DNA of 64,000 nucleotides from Vibrio hyugaensis (GTDB lineage Bacteria; Pseudomonadota; Gammaproteobacteria; Enterobacterales; Vibrionaceae). Shown in pieces: positions 48,890 to 58,938 of this stretch (position 1 is its first letter; each line of letters begins with the position of its first letter). The notes under the pieces were generated by a model, which saw nothing but the letters and a program-made list of their open reading frames with translations, had not been told where the DNA came from and did not search any database. The DNA lies in contig NZ_CP025794.1 of NCBI RefSeq assembly GCF_002906655.1, forward strand, positions 806,001 to 870,000. The letters run 5' to 3'. A program made the translations under genes and the position numbers.

Positions 48890-50491
48890 TTAAGCGTTCT
48901 GACACGATGCCATTTTTGACTTAGAAAGCCATGACAAAATTGCGCAAACGATAACAAAAGTAATCGACGCAGCAATGAAAGAGAATACGATAGACGCGGT
49001 CATACCAAGAGCGATAAAGCCCACGCATGAAACAAGCGCGACTGATAATGCATAAGGCAACTGAGTCGATACGTGATCAATGTGATTACAACGGGCGCCT
49101 GTCGACGACAGAATTGTCGTATCAGAGATTGGTGAACAGTGGTCACCGAATACCGCACCTGCCAGTACTGCACTCAACATTGGCAGCATAAGCGCTACGT
49201 CTGTTGCACCTGCCATGTCGCCCGCGATAGGGAGCATGATGCCAAACGTGCCCCACGACGTACCTGTCGAGAACGCCATTAGGCCAGATAGCAAGAATAG
49301 GATGACTGGTAGCCAATGCGGATTAATGTTGCCCTGAGCCATAGTCGATAGGTAAGAACCCGTCTTCATGTCACCGATAACAGAGCCGATAGTCCAAGCA
49401 AACACAAGGATAAGGATCGCACCAAACATTGACTTCGCACCAATCCAAAGTGTGCGGCCAATTTCCGCCATTGGGATGCCTTGCTTAAGTACAGTAAATA
49501 GTGCAACCGCAAGGCCCAGCAAGCTACCGTAAACTAAAGAAGTACCTACATCAGTGTTCTCGAACGCACCGAGGAGCGCAAACTCTTTACCGTCAGCGGC
49601 TAGGGCCTGCCCACCTGTGTAAAGCATAGAAGCGATCGTAGCAATGATAAGCGTAACGATAGGGAGAACTAGGTCAGAAACTTTACCCTTCTCGCTTTCA
49701 CGAATATCTAGCTCTTCGTTTAGTTCATGTGCTTCTTGCGTGTCGTTTTCTTTGTCTTTTTCAAAACCACGGCCCTGAGAGGCGGCAATTTCGTGCTCAC
49801 GCATTTTACCGATATCAAGACCGAACCACGCTACTGCAAATACCATAAGTAGAGCAAATACAGCATAGAAGTTCATTGGAATAAGACGAACATACGCACC
49901 GAGTGCTGAGTATTCAGTGATGCCGTGTGACACCAAGATACCGCCGATGATCGTAATGATGTAAGCACCCCAGCTTGAAGCAGGCATAATCACACACATA
50001 GGAGCTGCGGTGGAGTCTAGAATGTACGCCAGTTTAGCGCGAGACACATAGAAACGGTCTGTTACTGGACGAGAAATCGCACCAACAGCAAGACTGTTAA
50101 AGTAATCGTCGACAAAAATGAAGACGCCTAAGAAGGCAGCAAGAAGTTTAGAGCCACGTTTACTTTTAACTCGTGTTTGCGCCCATTCAGCAAAAGCGCG
50201 AGTACCGCCAGATAGCGTCAATAACGCCGTTGTCATACCTAAAAGAATTAGGAAACCGACAATACTCATGTTCCAAGTGTTAAGACCGCCGTCTTCAATA
50301 AAGACAGAAGAAACTTGAGAACTCACATAACCTATCGTGTTACCGATAGACCAATCATTAAGCAGAATCGCACCAAGTACGATACCTACACCAAGAGAAA
50401 CTAATACGCGTCGAGTCAAAATCGCCAGTGTCAAAGCGACAATCGGCGGTAGTAACGAAACAGGAGAATGTGCAAAATCTATTAAATTCAT
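48890..50491 (-). CDS. lysW: NhaC-family Na+/H+ antiporter-like protein, probable lysine transporter
   Basis: This inner-membrane transporter has 533 residues and about 11-12 helices. NhaC-family features include IFVDDYFNSLAVGAISRPV near residue 130, the DSTAAPMCVIMPASSWGAYI block and GDHCSPISDTTILSSTGARCNHIDHV near 455. A cytoplasmic loop of about 60 residues rich in Glu and Lys lies near the middle. The start at 50491 is an ATG with GAAG upstream; a TTG three codons earlier is possible. A lysine riboswitch precedes the gene, which argues that it moves lysine, as proposed for LysW genes of this family in gammaproteobacteria. Transport of lysine itself is inference. Confidence 0.85.
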   Translation of the reverse strand: MNLIDFAHSPVSLLPPIVALTLAILTRRVLVSLGVGIVLGAILLNDWSIGNTIGYVSSQVSSVFIEDGGLNTWNMSIVGFLILLGMTTALLTLSGGTRAFAEWAQTRVKSKRGSKLLAAFLGVFIFVDDYFNSLAVGAISRPVTDRFYVSRAKLAYILDSTAAPMCVIMPASSWGAYIITIIGGILVSHGITEYSALGAYVRLIPMNFYAVFALLMVFAVAWFGLDIGKMREHEIAASQGRGFEKDKENDTQEAHELNEELDIRESEKGKVSDLVLPIVTLIIATIASMLYTGGQALAADGKEFALLGAFENTDVGTSLVYGSLLGLAVALFTVLKQGIPMAEIGRTLWIGAKSMFGAILILVFAWTIGSVIGDMKTGSYLSTMAQGNINPHWLPVILFLLSGLMAFSTGTSWGTFGIMLPIAGDMAGATDVALMLPMLSAVLAGAVFGDHCSPISDTTILSSTGARCNHIDHVSTQLPYALSVALVSCVGFIALGMTASIVFSFIAASITFVIVCAILSWLSKSKMASCQNA

Positions 50492-50607
50492 GATCTTCAA
50501 AAACCAAAGTTTGGCTAGAGATCTACTGCAGACAAGTCACGTAGCATACGGTACGTGCTCATGTTGAACTTAGCGACAGGGAAGCGAACACTCCACCCAA
50601 CCCTACA

Positions 50608-50777
50608 GTAGCGCTCCATAGTTTAATGTAAATATACTATGGCAGTGTTGTTCCTTTCAGAGACAACCCCAGCAAGTGGTTTTGATAGGCCACTTACTTC
50701 GGCAATCTTCGCCTTCCACTATTATTCATTGGCATCACCCCAATAATAGCTACTCTTCGAGACTGCACCTCTACGGC
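50608..50777 (-). promoter_or_regulatory. Lysine riboswitch (L box)
   Basis: On the minus strand the conserved blocks of the lysine aptamer occur in order: GTAGAGGTGC, AAGAGTA, GGAAGGCGAAG, TTGCCGAAGT, TTGCTGGG, CTGAAAGG, ACTGCC, then a P5 stem CCATAGT/ACTATGG and GCGCTAC, which closes P1 with GTAG. It lies 117 bases upstream of the NhaC-family gene. A pair GATCT/AGATC downstream could cover the start codon, so control may be at translation; the expression platform is not resolved. Confidence 0.9.
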
Positions 50778-51380
50778 AATAACAAACAATTAACCATTAA
50801 TTGTACAAATTAACAACAAATTGTCTGCAATATTGCATCAGGTGACAGCCATTGTACTCATGAAGACCTCCAATGCAACACATCAAACTAAATTAAATGA
50901 ATAAATAATCGCAGTTTTGATTTATAAATAGAATGTGAGCCAACTATAGATTGAGCAACTGCAATCACGACAATGCTGTCTTTTATGAAACTTTATTACT
51001 ACCATCAATTCTTCATGTTTTGTGTTCTAACAATAAATGAAAGAAATATGACATTCGGTTTTCCCTCTTTTCCTACTTTCCTGTCAGATTGAGAGAAATA
51101 GAATTCAACATATAAATAAAGAAACCACTAATCGAGAAAAACGCAGTATCTATAATGAAAAAACTGAGGTTAAACTCAATTAAGAATTCATATCTGTAAA
51201 TTAATATTGCTTTATTAAGAAAAAAACCAAGAAATTTAATCTAAATCATGAATTAGCATTTGCACATATGAGAAAGATAAAGTTAAATATAAGGACTCTA
51301 TGTTTTATTTCTCGTTTAGCATTTAATTAATCGTATCGATAACTAGTGTTGAACCTTTTAACCTATTAATAGGAATCGTT
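50778..51380. other. AT-rich divergent region upstream of hns
   Basis: About 600 bases with many A and T tracts and no supported gene. It should hold the promoter of the riboswitch RNA and that of hns; H-NS commonly binds and represses its own AT-rich promoter. I could not choose a -35/-10 pair with confidence. Confidence 0.5.
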
Positions 51381-51788
51381 ATGTCAGAGCTGACTAAAAC
51401 ACTTCTAAATATCCGTAGCCTTCGTGCATTCTCTCGTGAGCTGACTCTAGAACAATTGGAAGAAGCTCTAGATAAATTAACTATCGTTGTTGAAGAGCGT
51501 AAAGAAGCTGAAGAAGCTGACCGCGCAGCACTTGCTGAGCAAGAAGCAAAACTTGCAGCTATCGCTGAGCAAATCGCTCAAGACGGTATCGACGTTGAAG
51601 CACTAATCAGTGCACTATCTGGCGAAACGAAGACTAAAGCGAAAGCTAAACGCGCTCCTCGTCCAGCTAAGTACAAGTACACTGACACTAACGGCGAAGA
51701 AAAAACTTGGACGGGTCAAGGTCGTACACCTTCATCAATCCAAGAGCAACTTGATGCAGGTAAATCTCTAGACGATTTCCTAATCTAA
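51381..51788 (+). CDS. hns: H-NS nucleoid protein
   Basis: H-NS binds AT-rich DNA and silences horizontally acquired genes. The product is 135 residues. The N-terminal oligomerisation region (residues 1-65) is helical with coiled-coil heptads (LTLEQLEEALDKLTIVVEERKEAEEADRAALAEQEA). A basic linker (KTKAKAKRAPRPAKYKYTD) follows. The C-terminal DNA-binding domain has KTWTGQGRTPSSIQEQL, where QGR is the AT-hook-like motif. TAGGAAT lies before the ATG. Confidence 0.95.
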   Translation: MSELTKTLLNIRSLRAFSRELTLEQLEEALDKLTIVVEERKEAEEADRAALAEQEAKLAAIAEQIAQDGIDVEALISALSGETKTKAKAKRAPRPAKYKYTDTNGEEKTWTGQGRTPSSIQEQLDAGKSLDDFLI

Positions 51789-51806
51789 TAAAAGATTTAT
51801 GAAATT

Positions 51807-51836
51807 AAAAAAGGTTCCCAAATGGGAACCTTTTTA
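51807..51836 (+). terminator. Terminator of hns
   Basis: AAAAAGGTTCCCA-AA-TGGGAACCTTTTT, perfect arms with a T-run. Confidence 0.9.
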
Positions 51837-51855
51837 TTTATCTGTAAGTAGATAC

Positions 51856-51887
51856 AAAAATGGCGCATTTGGAATGCGCCATTTTTT
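51856..51887 (-). terminator. Terminator of gsk
   Basis: AAAAATGGCGCATT and AATGCGCCATTTTT enclose TGG; it can serve either strand and lies 36 bases past the gsk stop. Confidence 0.9.
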
Positions 51888-51922
51888 CGTATGCTAGGAA
51901 TTACCTAATTCAACGTGATTAA

Positions 51923-53227
51923 TTAACGTTCCCAGTATGCTTCTTCCAAACTATCTTCACGCTCCGGCAGGCCGCGAGAAAGACGTGGAGAGTGTTGAAC
52001 TAACACTTCATAACTTGCACGGTTTGCGTATTTACAAACTTGAGAGAATGAAGAGTAAGTTAAATACTCATTGCTGTGCTTGCTTGAGTTAGGCACATTT
52101 TCTTTGTGGTATTTATTTGCCGCCATATCGTGAAGAACCGCAGACAATGCCGCATCACCTGCGCCATTGGTGTTCTTAATTTTTTCTGGGCCACCCATGT
52201 ATGGAGAGATATGTGAATATACTTTAATTGCATTCTCGCACGTATCTTTCTTCGCTGGGCGACTAAATTCGAAACGGTTAAATTCAGCAATAGAACCTGG
52301 AAGTAATGGCAAAGAAGTTTCACGTTTCGCGCTATCTTCAGTGTAACCCGCCATAAATAGGCCAACAGGACCAGCAGTACAAAGCACTAGATCAGCCCAA
52401 TCTAACGTTTTATCCGATGCTGCTAGAGGATCAGATTCGCCCGTTAATGCTTCCGCTTCATCTTCATTCATTGCAACAACAGAAACGTTATCGCGAATAA
52501 ACTCTTGCCAGAATGTAGGGTCATCTTGAATAACGAATTTGGTACCTAGCGTTAATACAACAGGTACATCGTGTTTCTTCGCGTATTCAATCGCACGCAT
52601 CGTTGCTTCAGGCATTGGGTCACCTTCTTTACAACGAACGAGGTATGCAGTCAGTACTAAAGCCGACGCGCTCTTGAAAATCTTTTCAGGGATATTGTCT
52701 GGGTGAAGTTGGTTCATTTGACCTTCGCTGATAGCGAAAGTACGTTCACCGTCTTCAGTAATAAGAGCAAAACAACGACCAATTGCACCCTCAACACCTT
52801 GTAGGTAGTTCAGATCCATGCGGCTTGATGTGTTACATAAATAACGGTAACCGTAGCTGCCGATTTTGATATCTTGGCTCATTACACCCAGAAGCGTTGA
52901 GCGGTCATCTGCCAACACAGAATAATTGTGTAGCGTATTACCAATCGTGCCACCTGCATACTCATTGGTAATTAGGCATTCTTCTTTTAATTGTTGATAA
53001 AGCGCTTCTGCTGTTGCGTCATCAATTACCAACGAGTGTCCTTTACTCAAACCGTACTTTTCAATCACATCCGTTGTAACTTTCGCCTCAATATCAACCA
53101 GAGTCTGATCAATACCAATGATGTGAGTGCGCGTCATCTTTTTGCTTTCTTGTGCTTGGCTCACCAATGGGTCACGAGCATGAACAGGAAAATAGTGCTT
53201 CGATTTGCGTTGTCCAGGAAATTTCAT
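51923..53227 (-). CDS. gsk: Inosine-guanosine kinase
   Basis: This PfkB/ribokinase-family enzyme phosphorylates inosine and guanosine in purine salvage. It is 434 residues, the length of E. coli Gsk. Family features are the substrate region GIDQTLVDIEAKV near residue 38, NEYAGGTIGNTLHN near residue 87 and the C-terminal catalytic motif TNGAGDAALSAVLHD near residue 350, where the Asp is the base. A PurR operator lies 80 bases upstream. Confidence 0.95.
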   Translation of the reverse strand: MKFPGQRKSKHYFPVHARDPLVSQAQESKKMTRTHIIGIDQTLVDIEAKVTTDVIEKYGLSKGHSLVIDDATAEALYQQLKEECLITNEYAGGTIGNTLHNYSVLADDRSTLLGVMSQDIKIGSYGYRYLCNTSSRMDLNYLQGVEGAIGRCFALITEDGERTFAISEGQMNQLHPDNIPEKIFKSASALVLTAYLVRCKEGDPMPEATMRAIEYAKKHDVPVVLTLGTKFVIQDDPTFWQEFIRDNVSVVAMNEDEAEALTGESDPLAASDKTLDWADLVLCTAGPVGLFMAGYTEDSAKRETSLPLLPGSIAEFNRFEFSRPAKKDTCENAIKVYSHISPYMGGPEKIKNTNGAGDAALSAVLHDMAANKYHKENVPNSSKHSNEYLTYSSFSQVCKYANRASYEVLVQHSPRLSRGLPEREDSLEEAYWER

Positions 53228-53305
53228 ATTGTTAGTCTGAGTAAGGGATGAAAAGGAGAACGGATTCTATACCGCTGACAATAAAGCAGCAATAAAAGCG
53301 ATTAT

Positions 53306-53319
53306 AGCAAACGTTTGCA
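53306..53319. promoter_or_regulatory. PurR operator upstream of gsk
   Basis: AGCAAACGTTTGCA contains the PurR core GCAAACGTTTGC as a perfect palindrome, about 80 bases before the gsk start, in a promoter position. Confidence 0.8.
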
Positions 53320-53343
53320 CCCTGCTTTTTATTTTCTAACGCT

Positions 53344-53613
53344 CTATTCGCCTTCCATGAAACCCAAATCAGGCAGCTGTTCGAGGTGTTCGGTATAGCG
53401 CTTTAGATTGAATTCACCTTCATTTTTCATCACGTCGAAAATCTCGATAGACATAGCACACGCCATCATCGCAACCGCATCTTCACGTGGTGTACCAGTC
53501 ATCATCAAACGCATTAACGTCTCTTTGACTTTAATAGGGTTACCGTCTTCAAGTTGATTCTCTACAATTTCAATCAACTCAGCTTCTTGCATAAATTGGT
53601 TTTCTTCAGTCAT
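53344..53613 (-). CDS. Small acidic conserved protein, function unknown
   Basis: The product has 89 residues, is acidic and helical, with no signal or membrane segment. It begins MTEENQFMQEAELIEIVENQL, has a Met-rich middle (TLMRLMMTGTPREDAVAMMACAMSIEIF) and ends LPDLGFMEGE. The ribosome site AGAGGA sits nine bases before the ATG. It is convergent to nothing and lies between gsk (same strand) and mnmA (opposite). I do not recognise a named family. Confidence 0.75.
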   Translation of the reverse strand: MTEENQFMQEAELIEIVENQLEDGNPIKVKETLMRLMMTGTPREDAVAMMACAMSIEIFDVMKNEGEFNLKRYTEHLEQLPDLGFMEGE

Positions 53614-53803
53614 TTGATTTTTCCTCTTGGATTTTTGCCAACTATGCCATATATAACCCTTCTATACTTATCGAATTTAACTCTCACGTTCGTATTTGGA
53701 TAAATTTAAGCCAAAATCGAAGTGTGATTTCGATCTCGGATCTGTCACCGGTCTGTGGATTCTGTTAGAATCTGCGTCCCGTTTATTTAAGTGGTGTTTA
53801 GTA

Positions 53804-54946
53804 ATGTCTGATAACAGCCAAAAGAAAGTCATCGTCGGTATGTCCGGCGGCGTTGATTCATCTGTTTCTGCGTATCTTCTAAAGCAACAAGGCTACCAAG
53901 TAGAAGGCCTGTTCATGAAGAACTGGGAAGAAGATGACAACGAAGAATATTGTACAGCAGCAGAAGATCTTGCTGATGCTCAAGCAGTATGTGACAAGCT
54001 GGGCATTCACCTACACACCATCAACTTTGCTGCTGAGTACTGGGATAACGTATTTGAGTACTTCTTAGCTGAATACAAAGCTGGTCGTACACCAAACCCA
54101 GACATTCTTTGTAACAAAGAAATCAAGTTCAAAGCATTCCTAGAATTCGCTGATGAAGTGCTTGATGCAGATTACATTGCAATGGGTCACTACGTACGTC
54201 GTTCATTCCCAGAGAACGCTTTACCTGGTGAAGAACAGGAGAAACCACAGATGCTACGTGGTCTAGATGGCAACAAAGATCAAAGCTACTTCCTGTACAC
54301 ATTAAGCAACGAGCAAATTGCTCGTAGCCTATTCCCTGTTGGTGACCTAGAGAAGCCAGAAGTACGCCGCATTGCGGAAGAGCAAGATCTAATCACCGCG
54401 AAGAAGAAAGACTCGACGGGTATTTGTTTCATCGGTGAGCGCAAGTTCACTGAGTTCCTCGGTAAATACCTACCTGCGCAACCTGGTAACATTGAAACAC
54501 CAGAAGGCGAAGTGATTGGTCAACACCAAGGCCTGATGTACCACACGCTTGGTCAGCGTAAAGGTCTTCACATCGGTGGACGTAAAGGCGGCGGCGGTAA
54601 CGAAGACCCATGGTTCGTTGGCGAGAAAGATCTAAAGCGTAATGTTTTGATTGCGGTACAAGGTAAAGACCACCCGATGCTAAAATCAGAAGGTCTACTT
54701 GCATCACAACTTCACTGGGTAGATCGTGAGCCAATTCGCGATGTTATGAAGTGCACAGTGAAAACACGTTACCGTCAGGAAGATATTCCTTGTACAATCA
54801 TCCCTATCGATGATGAGAACATTAAGGTGATCTTTGACGAACCACAAATTGCCGTGACTCCAGGTCAATCGGCCGTGTTCTACAAAGATGACGTGTGCCT
54901 AGGTGGCGGCATCATCGAGCAACGCATTAAATATTCTCAAGCTTAG
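53804..54946 (+). CDS. mnmA: tRNA-specific 2-thiouridylase MnmA
   Basis: This enzyme puts the 2-thio group on wobble uridine 34 of tRNA-Glu, Gln and Lys, with sulfur from IscS via the Tus relay. The start at 53804 ([20 protein letters not shown]) matches the family at 380 residues; a longer frame to 53696 is upstream leader. The PP-loop is GMSGGVDSS at residues 13-21. The two catalytic Cys are in [12 protein letters not shown] near residue 106 and [13 protein letters not shown] near residue 207. GHYVRR is also present. hflD follows after ten bases. Confidence 0.96.
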   Translation: MSDNSQKKVIVGMSGGVDSSVSAYLLKQQGYQVEGLFMKNWEEDDNEEYCTAAEDLADAQAVCDKLGIHLHTINFAAEYWDNVFEYFLAEYKAGRTPNPDILCNKEIKFKAFLEFADEVLDADYIAMGHYVRRSFPENALPGEEQEKPQMLRGLDGNKDQSYFLYTLSNEQIARSLFPVGDLEKPEVRRIAEEQDLITAKKKDSTGICFIGERKFTEFLGKYLPAQPGNIETPEGEVIGQHQGLMYHTLGQRKGLHIGGRKGGGGNEDPWFVGEKDLKRNVLIAVQGKDHPMLKSEGLLASQLHWVDREPIRDVMKCTVKTRYRQEDIPCTIIPIDDENIKVIFDEPQIAVTPGQSAVFYKDDVCLGGGIIEQRIKYSQA

Positions 54947-54956
54947 GAGTCGTTAC

Positions 54957-55574
54957 GTGGCGAATACACTTTATGACCGTACTATCGCTTTCGCAGGCAT
55001 TTGCCAAGCTGTTGCATTGGTTCAACAGGCAGCGAAAAACGGACATTGTGATCAAGATGCCTTTGAAACGTCAATTAACGCCATTATCAATACAAACCCA
55101 GCGAACACTATTGGTGTCTTTGGTCGTGAATCCGACTTAAAGCTGGGTCTTGAGTGCTTAGTGAAAGGGATTGATAGCACCCCGTCAGGGAGTGAAGTTA
55201 CTCGCTACATCATTAGCCTAATGGCATTAGAGCGCAAGCTAACAGGCCGCAACGATGCAATGTCACAACTTGGTGACCGTATCCAAATGGCTCAGCGTCA
55301 AACGGAACATTTTGAATTGCTGGACGATCAAATGATCAGCAACCTAGCAAGCATTTACTTGGATGTTGTTAGCCCTATCGGCCCTCGCATTCAAGTTACC
55401 GGTACCCCATCCGTGCTGCAACAAACCTCTAACCAACACAAAGTTCGCGCGTTGTTGTTATCAGGTATTCGTAGTGCAGTACTCTGGCGTCAAGTTGGCG
55501 GTAAACGTCGCCACTTAATCTTTGGACGCAAAAAGATGGTCGAGCAAGCACAAATTCTTCTTGCTCGTATGTAA
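54957..55574 (+). CDS. hflD: HflD, high-frequency lysogenisation protein homologue
   Basis: The start is GTG at 54957, with AGGAG eight bases upstream; the frame extends back into mnmA but those residues are not part of the family. The 205-residue product begins [26 protein letters not shown] and is largely helical, membrane-associated in E. coli. There it binds the lambda CII protein; its normal role is unclear. The order mnmA-hflD-purB is conserved in gammaproteobacteria. Confidence 0.93.
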   Translation: MANTLYDRTIAFAGICQAVALVQQAAKNGHCDQDAFETSINAIINTNPANTIGVFGRESDLKLGLECLVKGIDSTPSGSEVTRYIISLMALERKLTGRNDAMSQLGDRIQMAQRQTEHFELLDDQMISNLASIYLDVVSPIGPRIQVTGTPSVLQQTSNQHKVRALLLSGIRSAVLWRQVGGKRRHLIFGRKKMVEQAQILLARM

Positions 55575-55589
55575 TAAGGTAATAAATAA

Positions 55590-57098
<1,509 letters not shown>

Positions 57099-57121
57099 GA
57101 TTCGGAATTCCAAAAATCGTG

Positions 57122-57150
57122 AGGGTTGACGTGAAAGCGTCAACCCTTTC
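57122..57150 (+). terminator. Terminator of purB
   Basis: GGGTTGACG and CGTCAACCC around TGAAAG, then TTTCTTTATTTT. Confidence 0.88.
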
Positions 57151-57339
57151 TTTATTTTAGGGGTAACAGGCTTCGCCCTACAGAACGCTACGATTCGGGG
57201 TAAGGGATAAGACTCGATTATATCCATCCAAAAGGCATCTTTGCCAACACTTCCAAAGTTAAGCTTGCCTTTACTAAAATACTAGTTCCTCACTCTCGGT
57301 TTCTAGAGCGAAGCGCTCCCGCATCTCGATTCTTTATTT
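57151..57339. other. Repeat-like intergenic stretch after purB
   Basis: The segment GTAACAGGCTTCGCCCTACA and, further on, TCTAGAGCGAAGCGCTCCCG have the look of dispersed Vibrio noncoding repeats, each with short inverted pairs. No coding frame is supported. Confidence 0.35.
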
Positions 57340-57876
57340 CTATTGCCTCTGGAAGAAAAGAGTAATCGTCCCTACTTCAACGCCAAATTTCTTAATCTTG
57401 GTGAGATTAAACACGTGCATTTCATCCTGGCGGTAAAGCCAATCATCAAACGACACCGTGATAGTTGAATCATCCATTTTCAACTCGAAGTCATATTGCC
57501 ATTGCAGCGCATTACCCGTCTCTTTACCGGTCGCTACACCAATAATGTCGTCCGCTTTCCCTTGATAAGTACCATCTTCGAGTCTGGTAATGACCCATAT
57601 ACGCTGGTCAAGCTCGCCATCATCAAAGACAAAATCTTCCACCAGTGTTAGCTCATTGCCTTTCACTGTACCGACGATATCGACCTCGAAGCGACGCGTT
57701 TGCTTATCGGTGTAATCCTGCACCATCCCCCATGCTTTGACATCACCTTCGAAATAGCCGAACAAATCGAAGGCTGGAGTAGCGGGTTGGTAATTGTCGA
57801 TATCAGCAGAACATGCGCCAAGCAGTGTTGCCGCTGCGACAATCGAAGTTTTTAAGATACGCTTTAGTACTTTCAC
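57340..57876 (-). CDS. DUF3833 lipoprotein
   Basis: The product is 178 residues. The signal peptide ends in the lipobox LLGAC, so Cys22 is the acylated residue. The mature part is a beta-rich domain (FDLFGYFEGDVKAWGMVQD, FEVDIVGTVKGNELTLVEDFVFDDG, WVITRLEDGTYQGKADDI) typical of DUF3833, which has no assigned reaction but regularly occurs beside Cfa-like methyltransferases. It is the last gene of an eight-gene cluster and abuts the chalcone-isomerase-like gene, whose stop overlaps its ATG by one base. Confidence 0.82.
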   Translation of the reverse strand: MKVLKRILKTSIVAAATLLGACSADIDNYQPATPAFDLFGYFEGDVKAWGMVQDYTDKQTRRFEVDIVGTVKGNELTLVEDFVFDDGELDQRIWVITRLEDGTYQGKADDIIGVATGKETGNALQWQYDFELKMDDSTITVSFDDWLYRQDEMHVFNLTKIKKFGVEVGTITLFFQRQ

Positions 57877-58460
57877 TACCTTACCTGCCCAATAAGTTGT
57901 TTACGAAGTTTAGGAAATTCAGTTTTTGGTGATAACCAAATGGAAAGAAACGCATCATTAAGTCCCTCATCCTTAACATAACCAACTATCTGATAAGGCT
58001 TGCTGCCCGCTTGTCGATAGATAAGTTGCCCTGTTTTTCCATCAGTGAGGTAGGTAAGCTCATCGCCTTTTTTGATGTTAGGGAACATGGTGTCAAATTC
58101 AGAGATCCAAGCCTGACGGTAAGCTTGCGTGAAACCAAGCTTTTGCCATTGTTCATCCGTCACATCAAGAAGTTGCTGCTTGCTAATGTCTCTTTGATAA
58201 TTAATTTCGAGCGCAAATGGGTGAGGAGAAATGTCATTAGAAACGAGATACTGTCCGTCTGGTGCTTTTAAGGTTGACTTATAAACATCAAAAACGAACC
58301 AAGTAAGTTGTGCTTCTCCAACCGTTTGCCACTGCTGCCACATCGGTAAAGCGCTTGTTCCTGTAATCATCTGAGCTTGTGAAGGCATCACAAAAAGTAA
58401 AGCCGTCATCAACAAACTGTTAGTCAGGTTCTGTTTCCAATTTCTCTTCAAGCTTTTCAT
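57876..58460 (-). CDS. Chalcone isomerase-like periplasmic protein
   Basis: The product is 194 residues with a signal peptide (residues 1-29, cleavage after PSQA). The mature part resembles the chalcone isomerase-like fold: GEAQLTWFVFDVYKSTLKAPDGQY, PFALEINYQRDISKQQLLDVTDEQWQKLG and FDTMFPNIKKGDELTYL. In bacteria and eukaryotes this fold can bind fatty acids rather than isomerise flavonoids. It overlaps the DUF2878 gene by 41 bases. A lipid-binding role would fit the cluster; that is inference. Confidence 0.78.
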   Translation of the reverse strand: MKSLKRNWKQNLTNSLLMTALLFVMPSQAQMITGTSALPMWQQWQTVGEAQLTWFVFDVYKSTLKAPDGQYLVSNDISPHPFALEINYQRDISKQQLLDVTDEQWQKLGFTQAYRQAWISEFDTMFPNIKKGDELTYLTDGKTGQLIYRQAGSKPYQIVGYVKDEGLNDAFLSIWLSPKTEFPKLRKQLIGQVR

Positions 58461-58932
58461 TTCCGTATACCCTGAGTATCAAAAGCATTACTAAACACCA
58501 TTCGACAAACAAAATTGCGAGGGTAATGCTTGTGTTGAATCCAAATTCAACGGCTTGGAGCTTGTAACCAGCAAAGTAGCTCGCTGTTCCTCCGATGCCG
58601 CCTACTACTGATACGTAGTTTTTTGGGAAACGGTACAAAATTGACTTGAGTTGGTAGGCATACCAAGAAAATAAAACCCACAAGCAGACAAGCCACATGG
58701 GCAACCAGACAGTTGGGAATAGGAGGACAGACAATTGCTTGTTGAGAGTGTCAAGTACCAAGCCCATGAACACGACTATGGCAACACTTTTGAGAGCGAA
58801 GGGCTCGACTCTCCAACAATACACCAACGTTAGTAACGTAAGCACTAACGTCAGCCATTGCCACTGATAGGTTCCAAGCACGGCGGCGAACCAGCAGAGT
58901 TGGAACCATGTTGATGCAATAAACAGTCTCAT
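58420..58932 (-). CDS. DUF2878 membrane protein
   Basis: The product is 170 residues, very hydrophobic, with about five transmembrane helices and many Trp and Tyr. It begins MRLFIASTWFQLCWFAAVLGTYQWQW. The family, as I recall, is DUF2878, found beside Cfa-like genes in many gammaproteobacteria; no function is known. It is followed immediately by the chalcone-isomerase-like gene and preceded by the methyltransferase gene, six bases away. Confidence 0.7.
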   Translation of the reverse strand: MRLFIASTWFQLCWFAAVLGTYQWQWLTLVLTLLTLVYCWRVEPFALKSVAIVVFMGLVLDTLNKQLSVLLFPTVWLPMWLVCLWVLFSWYAYQLKSILYRFPKNYVSVVGGIGGTASYFAGYKLQAVEFGFNTSITLAILFVEWCLVMLLILRVYGNEKLEEKLETEPD

Positions 58933-58938
58933 AAAGGG

